From: an uncultured Deferribacteres bacterium
Lineage (GTDB): Bacteria > Zhuqueibacterota > JdFR-76 > DREG01
Direction of reading: 5' to 3'
DNA: 64,000 nt
Assembly (NCBI GenBank): GCA_913009825.1
Contig: CAJVYQ010000006.1
Location: 1-64,000, forward strand
Shown here piece after piece: positions 60,009 through 64,000 of the stretch. The position numbers were made by a program, and so were the translations under genes. Under the pieces are notes generated by a model that searched no databases, had not been told where the DNA came from, and worked only from the letters and a program-made list of their open reading frames with translations. Position 1 is the first letter of the stretch. Each line of letters opens with the position of its first letter.

Positions 60009-61035
60009 TTTTCTCACTGCTATCCCGCTGCTTTTTATTCTAACAGTAACAGGATGCTATCGGGTTCAGTCGGTGAAAGGGCCGGAATATAATTTGTATG
60101 TTTTCGCCGAAGATTCGGATTATGCCGTCCTGAAAGAAACCCTGCATGAAACATTTGAACGGGAAATTTTCACACCTCAGCACGAAAGCCACTTTAAAAT
60201 AATACACGTGAAACCTGCAGATTTTGGCAGCTACCTGACGTATAAACAGTTGCTGTTTGTGGCCAGTCTTCAATCTGAAGGCTCGATTGCCGACCTGGTG
60301 AAACGTTCCATTACCCGGCAGAACATGATGGAAAAAGTGAAAAAGGGTGAAAATTTCCTGTTTAAAAATGAAGATCAATGGATCAAGAATCAATTAATCA
60401 TCACACTTGTGGCACCAACTCTGGATTCTTTGACGAAAAAAATTGAAGAGAACAAAGATTTTATCTACAATTATTTTTTTAATTTTCAGCAGAAAACCGT
60501 GCTCGATTATGTTTACAGCCGTCTGGAAAATAAGAAGCTGCCCGGGGAATTGATGGAGAAATTTCAATGGACGGTGCGTGTGCCCCATGATTATTTCATC
60601 GACAGTGAGGATCTGGAAAATCATTTTGTGCTGTTACGGCGCCGTATTCCCGAGCGCTGGTTTATGGTGAAATATTTTGACGGCCTTCAGCCCGATGTGG
60701 TTACCGAAGAATGGGCTCTGGATCTGCGTGACAGCCTTGGAGTGCAATATTTTAAAGGAATCAAAACGAACCGGAAATATTGCAGCAGTAAAGAGATCAA
60801 TTTCTTAGGCCGGCGTTGTTTGCGTGTGGAAGGTCTCTGGGAACACGATAAACAGGTTGTCGGCGGGCCGTTTATTTCCTATGTGTTCTATGACGAAGGT
60901 ATGCAGCGTGTTTACCTGCTTGATTGCGCTACGTTTGCACCGAACCGCGAGAAAATTCCATTTTTAGATCAGATCGATGCTATGGCGCATACATTTAAAA
61001 CCAAATTAGAAATTCAAAGAGAGGAAGCGAAATAG
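59995..61035 (+). CDS. DUF4837 family lipoprotein
   Basis: 346 residues from ATG 59995, preceded by AAGGAGG at 59981-59987; an upstream in-frame start at 59965 is rejected. Lipobox TVTGC (Cys ~19). Features of DUF4837: ETFEREIFTPQHESHFKIIHV, FGSYLTYKQLLFVASL, VPHDYFIDSEDLENHFVLLR, PFISYVFYDEGMQRVYLLDC. Function unknown, envelope-located. The family is typical of Bacteroidetes-like phyla. Its stop overlaps the purE GTG by one base. Confidence 0.87.
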   Translation: MKKVNFLTAIPLLFILTVTGCYRVQSVKGPEYNLYVFAEDSDYAVLKETLHETFEREIFTPQHESHFKIIHVKPADFGSYLTYKQLLFVASLQSEGSIADLVKRSITRQNMMEKVKKGENFLFKNEDQWIKNQLIITLVAPTLDSLTKKIEENKDFIYNYFFNFQQKTVLDYVYSRLENKKLPGELMEKFQWTVRVPHDYFIDSEDLENHFVLLRRRIPERWFMVKYFDGLQPDVVTEEWALDLRDSLGVQYFKGIKTNRKYCSSKEINFLGRRCLRVEGLWEHDKQVVGGPFISYVFYDEGMQRVYLLDCATFAPNREKIPFLDQIDAMAHTFKTKLEIQREEAK

Positions 61036-61505
61036 TGGCGGAAAAGAGTACTGAAATTGCTATCATTATCGGCAGCAAATCGGACGAAGAGATCATGAAA
61101 TCTTGCATAAAATATTTGGATCATTTTGGTTTAGGTTACCAAATGAAGGTGCTCTCTGCACATCGTAATCCGGAGGCATTACAAAAGTATATTTCCCAAT
61201 TTCCCGGGATAGGCGTAAAAGTGGTCATCGCCGCAGCCGGCATGGCAGCTCATCTTCCCGGGGTTATTGCCGCTCAGGTAACGATTCCTGTCATTGGCGT
61301 TCCCCTGCCGGGTTCGGCAGTACAGGGGATGGATGCCCTATTTTCCATTGTGCAAATGCCCACCGGTATCCCCGTGGCCACTGTGGCAATTGGCAAAGCG
61401 GGCGCCGCAAATGCAGCGGTTCTGGCGGCGGAAATTTTGTCCCTTTCCAATGCAGCGCTGCAGGAAAAAATTGCTGATTTTCGGGCTGCCGGCTCAAAAT
61501 TGTGA
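61035..61505 (+). CDS. purE: N5-carboxyaminoimidazole ribonucleotide mutase
   Basis: 156 residues, GTG start overlapping the preceding TAG. Class I PurE: IIIGSKSDEEIMKSC (~10-24) phosphate-binding loop, SAHRNPE, AAAGMAAHLPGVIAAQ, PVIGVPLPGS...GMDALFSIVQMPTGIPVATVAIGKAGAANAAV. Isomerises N5-CAIR to CAIR in purine synthesis. No purK is adjacent. The permease for purine bases lies 345 bases further on. Confidence 0.95.
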   Translation: MAEKSTEIAIIIGSKSDEEIMKSCIKYLDHFGLGYQMKVLSAHRNPEALQKYISQFPGIGVKVVIAAAGMAAHLPGVIAAQVTIPVIGVPLPGSAVQGMDALFSIVQMPTGIPVATVAIGKAGAANAAVLAAEILSLSNAALQEKIADFRAAGSKL

Positions 61506-61511
61506 AACCCG

Positions 61512-61549
61512 GGAACATCCCCCGTACCGGGGGGTACGGAGGATGTAAA
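61512..61549 (+). repeat. G/C-run hairpin after purE
   Basis: aacatcccccgtacc pairs with ggtacggaggatgt (short ggg loop). Same class as 24655, 28031 and 50218. Position 7 bases after the purE stop would allow it to work as a 3'-end stem, but no T-run follows. Confidence 0.5.
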
Positions 61550-61599
61550 ACAACTGCCAATATAATCGTATTGTATCCTGAATGGTTACAAACATCATC

Positions 61600-61818
61600 A
61601 CTATTCAGCCCGAGAAATACACTAAATACACGAAAAGTAATAATAACCTGAATTGAGCGATTGTAGGGCGATTCGCTGAATCGCCAACAGAATTTACACT
61701 AAAACCATAAACCCGTTTGGTAACAGTAACAAACTTAAAAACAAAAGAATCGCTCAATTCAGGAATAATTAAAAATAGTTTAGAATTTTTCGTGTATTTA
61801 TTGGGCAGTCTGAATAGT
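61600..61818. repeat. Repeat E (ctattcag ends) interrupted by element B
   Basis: Left actattcagcccgagaaat with aaatacacgaaaa; right ttttcgtgtatttattgggc then ctgaatagt. The two halves are inverted copies, and element B copy 5 sits between them. A related pair of halves occurs at 87-180 (cagcccgcgaattacacgaa / gcgggcaacctgaatagtta). Confidence 0.55.
61647..61763. mobile_element. MITE-like element B, copy 5 (117 bp, with 5-bp TSD)
   Basis: Best-preserved copy: left end cctgaattgagcgattg, right end gaatcgctcaattcagg, core ggcgattcgctgaatcgcc. Flanked by aataa at 61642-61646 and 61764-61768. Inserted within repeat E. Confidence 0.85.
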
Positions 61819-61849
61819 TAAAAACATCCTTAAAATTGGAAATTGAACC

Positions 61850-63139
61850 ATGAAAGCTTATTTCCGTTTTGAAGAATTCAATACCGGTTACCGGCAGGAG
61901 ATCATTGCCGGGATCACTACATTCATCACCATGTCGTATATCATGGTGCTAAATCCGGCTATCCTCAGTGTTGCCGGTATCCCCAAAGGCCCAACCCTGG
62001 TAGCGACCATTCTGTCTGCGATTTTCGGGACGCTTGTCATGGGCGTTTATGCCAAACGGCCTTTCGCCATCGCGCCGTACATGGGGGAGAATGCTTTCAT
62101 TGCCTATACGGTTGTGAAAGTACTGGGTTATTCCTGGCAGACGGCTCTTGGCGCCATTTTTATCGGGGGTGTGCTTTTTGTGCTGTTAACCGTTTTTAAA
62201 ATTCGCAGTTGGTTGATTGAAGCCATTCCGGAAAATCTTAAATATGCTTTTGCAGCCGGAATCGGTTTGTTTCTGATCTTTATCGGCCTGAATGAAACGG
62301 GATTGGTTGTGGCCGGCACTCCCCTCAAATTAGGCGATATTCGCAGTTTATCAATTTTGCTCTCTGTTGCCGGTTTTTTTATTATCGCTATCCTGATGAT
62401 CTACAAAATAAAGGGCGCTATTTTATGGGGAATTATGTTAACCGCTCTCCTCTGTTTTCTCTTTGGTACCGCACCGGCGCCGGAGAAAATTGTCAGTATG
62501 CCGCCGGGTATTACGCCGATATTTTTAAAACTGGATATTGCCGGTGCACTAACCTGGGGATTCTTTTCCGTCATTCTCACGGTTTTTGTGATGGATTTTG
62601 TGGATACCATGGGCACGCTCATTGGCGTGTCCGCCCGCGCCGGACTTTTGGATGAAAATGGAAACCTGCCGGAAATAGAAAAGCCTCTATTGGCGGATTC
62701 ATTGGCTACTGTGGCCGGCGCTCTGTTGGGAACGACTACAACCGGAACCTACATCGAATCGGCAGCGGGAATTGAAGCGGGCGGCAGAACAGGATTTACT
62801 TCGGTGGTTGTAGCTGTTCTGTTTGCATTTTCCCTCTTTTTTACTCCTGTTTTTACCGCCATTCCTGCTGCCGCTTACGGACCCGCCCTGATATTGGTTG
62901 GTATTTTTATAATGGAACCGATACGCCGCATCGATTTTCAGGACTTAACGGAATTGATTCCGGCTTTGATTGTGGTTGTTCTCATGAGTTTTACCTACAA
63001 TATCGGTGTGGGTATGACAGCCGGATTTGTTCTCTACCCGGTTTTTAAACTTTTTAACGGCCAGGCGGGGATAATCAAACCCGGATTGTGGGTTTTGTTT
63101 TTATTGTCACTGCTGTTTTTTATTTTTTATCCGTATTAA
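61850..63139 (+). CDS. NCS2/AzgA-like purine (hypoxanthine/guanine) permease
   Basis: 429 residues, mostly membrane. Motifs: NTGYRQEIIAGITTFITMSY, NPAILSVAGIP, PYMGENAFIAYTVV, AFAAGIGLFLIFIGLNETGL, VMDFVDTMGTLIGVS, and the QFGTTTTGTYIESAAGIEAGG-like segment GTTTTGTYIESAAGIEAGGR. This is the AzgA/PbuG branch that imports hypoxanthine, guanine or adenine with protons. Proximity to purE fits purine balance, but there is no riboswitch visible in the upstream gap, which holds repeats only. Confidence 0.9.
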   Translation: MKAYFRFEEFNTGYRQEIIAGITTFITMSYIMVLNPAILSVAGIPKGPTLVATILSAIFGTLVMGVYAKRPFAIAPYMGENAFIAYTVVKVLGYSWQTALGAIFIGGVLFVLLTVFKIRSWLIEAIPENLKYAFAAGIGLFLIFIGLNETGLVVAGTPLKLGDIRSLSILLSVAGFFIIAILMIYKIKGAILWGIMLTALLCFLFGTAPAPEKIVSMPPGITPIFLKLDIAGALTWGFFSVILTVFVMDFVDTMGTLIGVSARAGLLDENGNLPEIEKPLLADSLATVAGALLGTTTTGTYIESAAGIEAGGRTGFTSVVVAVLFAFSLFFTPVFTAIPAAAYGPALILVGIFIMEPIRRIDFQDLTELIPALIVVVLMSFTYNIGVGMTAGFVLYPVFKLFNGQAGIIKPGLWVLFLLSLLFFIFYPY

Positions 63140-63264
63140 TTATTCTGTTGATTAATTAAACTTGCAAGGTTTTTTCCGGAGTACACTTCAACATATTGTA
63201 TGTTTTAAAAATTTTGAATATATTTTACCAAATTGCTCAAAAACTTTAGGAATTTTTTTTATTT

Positions 63265-63400
63265 TGTGTCTGACCGAAAATGTTGCTTTTCTGTCATTCC
63301 CGTGAAAACGGAAATCTATAACGTTCTGTTTTAATTGGATTTTTGCTTTCACAGGAATGACGCTTGTGCGGAAATTTTTTGGTTTTCGTTCAAGCACTAT
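63265..63400. repeat. Repeat family C, copy 3
   Basis: Ends tgtgtctgaccgaaaatg and ggttttcgttcaagcact; inner pair tgtcattcccgtgaaaacgg / cacaggaatgacg. Lies in the 308-base gap between the permease and the rmlD-like gene; nothing else is seen there. Confidence 0.65.
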
Positions 63401-63447
63401 TTAATCGATAAACTCATTAATGATAGATCATTACTAAAAGAGGAATT

Positions 63448-64000
63448 ATGGACAGAGTCAAAATTCTGATTGTGGGCAGCAACGGTTTGCTGGGGCAGAA
63501 AGCGGTTCAAACCTTCCGAAAAAATTATGAAGTTGTAACGGGGGGCATCGAGGCCGAACCTTTCGTGAATCACGATCTCGCTTACCATCATTTGGACATC
63601 ACGGATTGGCGCAGTCTGCAGCGGAAAATCGTTGAAATCGATCCGCGCATCATTTTCAATGCCGCCGCTTACACACAGGTCGACCGGGCGGAAACAGAGC
63701 GGGAACTTTGTTACGCCGTGAATGTGACCGGTGTAAAAAATCTGGCTAAAATCTGCAAAGCGCAGGATGCGGAACTGATTCATATTTCCACGGATTATGT
63801 TTTTGACGGTGTAAAAGGAAACTATTCAGAAACGGATGAACCTAATCCGTTGGGCTATTACGGCCAAACCAAATGGGAGGGAGAAAAAGCAGTGCAGGCG
63901 GTGGGCTGTCGTGCCATTATTGCCCGCACGGCCGTTCTGTTCGGTTACGGTGTGCGGGTTCAAATGAATTTTGCTCTTTGGGTGATCCGTGAATTGACAG
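63448..64000 (+). CDS. dTDP-4-dehydrorhamnose reductase-like protein (3' end outside window)
   Basis: Open from ATG 63448 (AGAGG 8 bases upstream) to the window edge, 184 residues. NAD(P)-binding extended SDR fold: KILIVGSNGLLGQKAV (~5-20), FNAAAYTQVDRAETE, the catalytic STDYVFDG, and YYGQTKWEGEKAV with YxxxK. This is the RmlD pattern; RmlD makes dTDP-L-rhamnose for surface glycans. The bacterium also encodes a rhamnosidase-like enzyme, so rhamnose use is possible. Related reductases cannot be excluded without the C-terminus. Confidence 0.85.
   Translation, partial: MDRVKILIVGSNGLLGQKAVQTFRKNYEVVTGGIEAEPFVNHDLAYHHLDITDWRSLQRKIVEIDPRIIFNAAAYTQVDRAETERELCYAVNVTGVKNLAKICKAQDAELIHISTDYVFDGVKGNYSETDEPNPLGYYGQTKWEGEKAVQAVGCRAIIARTAVLFGYGVRVQMNFALWVIRELT

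Noticed and set aside
61506-61849. Purine riboswitch ahead of the NCS2 permease
   Set aside because: The gap consists of a G/C-run hairpin, repeat E and element B. No three-way junction or conserved purine-riboswitch core is seen.

Overview
The window reads as a chromosome segment of a Gram-negative (diderm) bacterium, most likely from the FCB side of the tree (Calditrichota, KSB1 or a similar lineage). This placement is inferred from gene content: Kdo/LPS export genes, DUF2723, DUF4837, DUF1844, DUF4139 and DUF3857-transglutaminase proteins, and sigma-54. I could not test it by phylogeny. Every gene I can support, about 45 of them, is on the + strand.

Layout. 1-5.2 kb: a repeat-rich stretch, a Tat-exported GH78-type glycosidase, and the C-terminal remnant of a BNR/sialidase-like gene cut off by a truncated repeat element. 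5.2-12 kb: an M16 zinc peptidase, a GxxExxY protein bracketed by two identical 80-bp palindromic repeats, and a very large secreted M1-M28-PDZ peptidase fusion. 12-21.4 kb: an AGCS symporter, rnhB, yraN, a TIGR04076 protein with an apparent ATT start, an AIR-synthase-family protein, recD2 and two small proteins. 21.4-32.2 kb: a dense run from gatC, pyrG and kdsA through a transaldolase-like gene, kdsD, an LpxL-like acyltransferase, lptC and an OstA/LptA-like protein to a TPR-LptB fusion and rpoN. This is the Kdo/lipid A/LPS-export locus with its usual rpoN neighbour. 32.3-37.4 kb: hflK-hflC-hslV-hslU-argF (membrane and cytosolic proteolysis plus arginine synthesis).

37.4-42.8 kb: a FemAB/GNAT-like protein, three glycosyltransferases and a DUF72 protein, probably a surface-glycan or LPS-core cluster. 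42.8-52.5 kb: a DUF3857-transglutaminase lipoprotein, valS, a DUF4139 protein and recG. 52.5-61.5 kb: two related zinc-ribbon methyltransferases, DUF1844, a DUF2723 membrane protein with TPRs, a GT2 glycosyltransferase, a LPG-synthase-like/flippase-like membrane protein, a DUF4837 lipoprotein and purE. 61.8-64 kb: an NCS2 purine permease and the start of an rmlD-like gene that runs off the window.

The intergenic DNA is unusual. It carries several families of short, non-coding, probably non-autonomous elements. The best supported are a ~630-bp element with 14-bp terminal inverted repeats and 6-bp target duplications, a 117-bp element (one variant of 154 bp) with terminal inverted repeats and 5-bp target duplications in four of four intact copies, and an ~80-bp palindrome (five copies), two copies of which exactly flank the GxxExxY gene. 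The most interesting candidates for new biology are the GxxExxY/palindrome unit, the TPR-LptB fusion and the two MITE-like families. No tRNA, rRNA, CRISPR array or transposase gene was seen.
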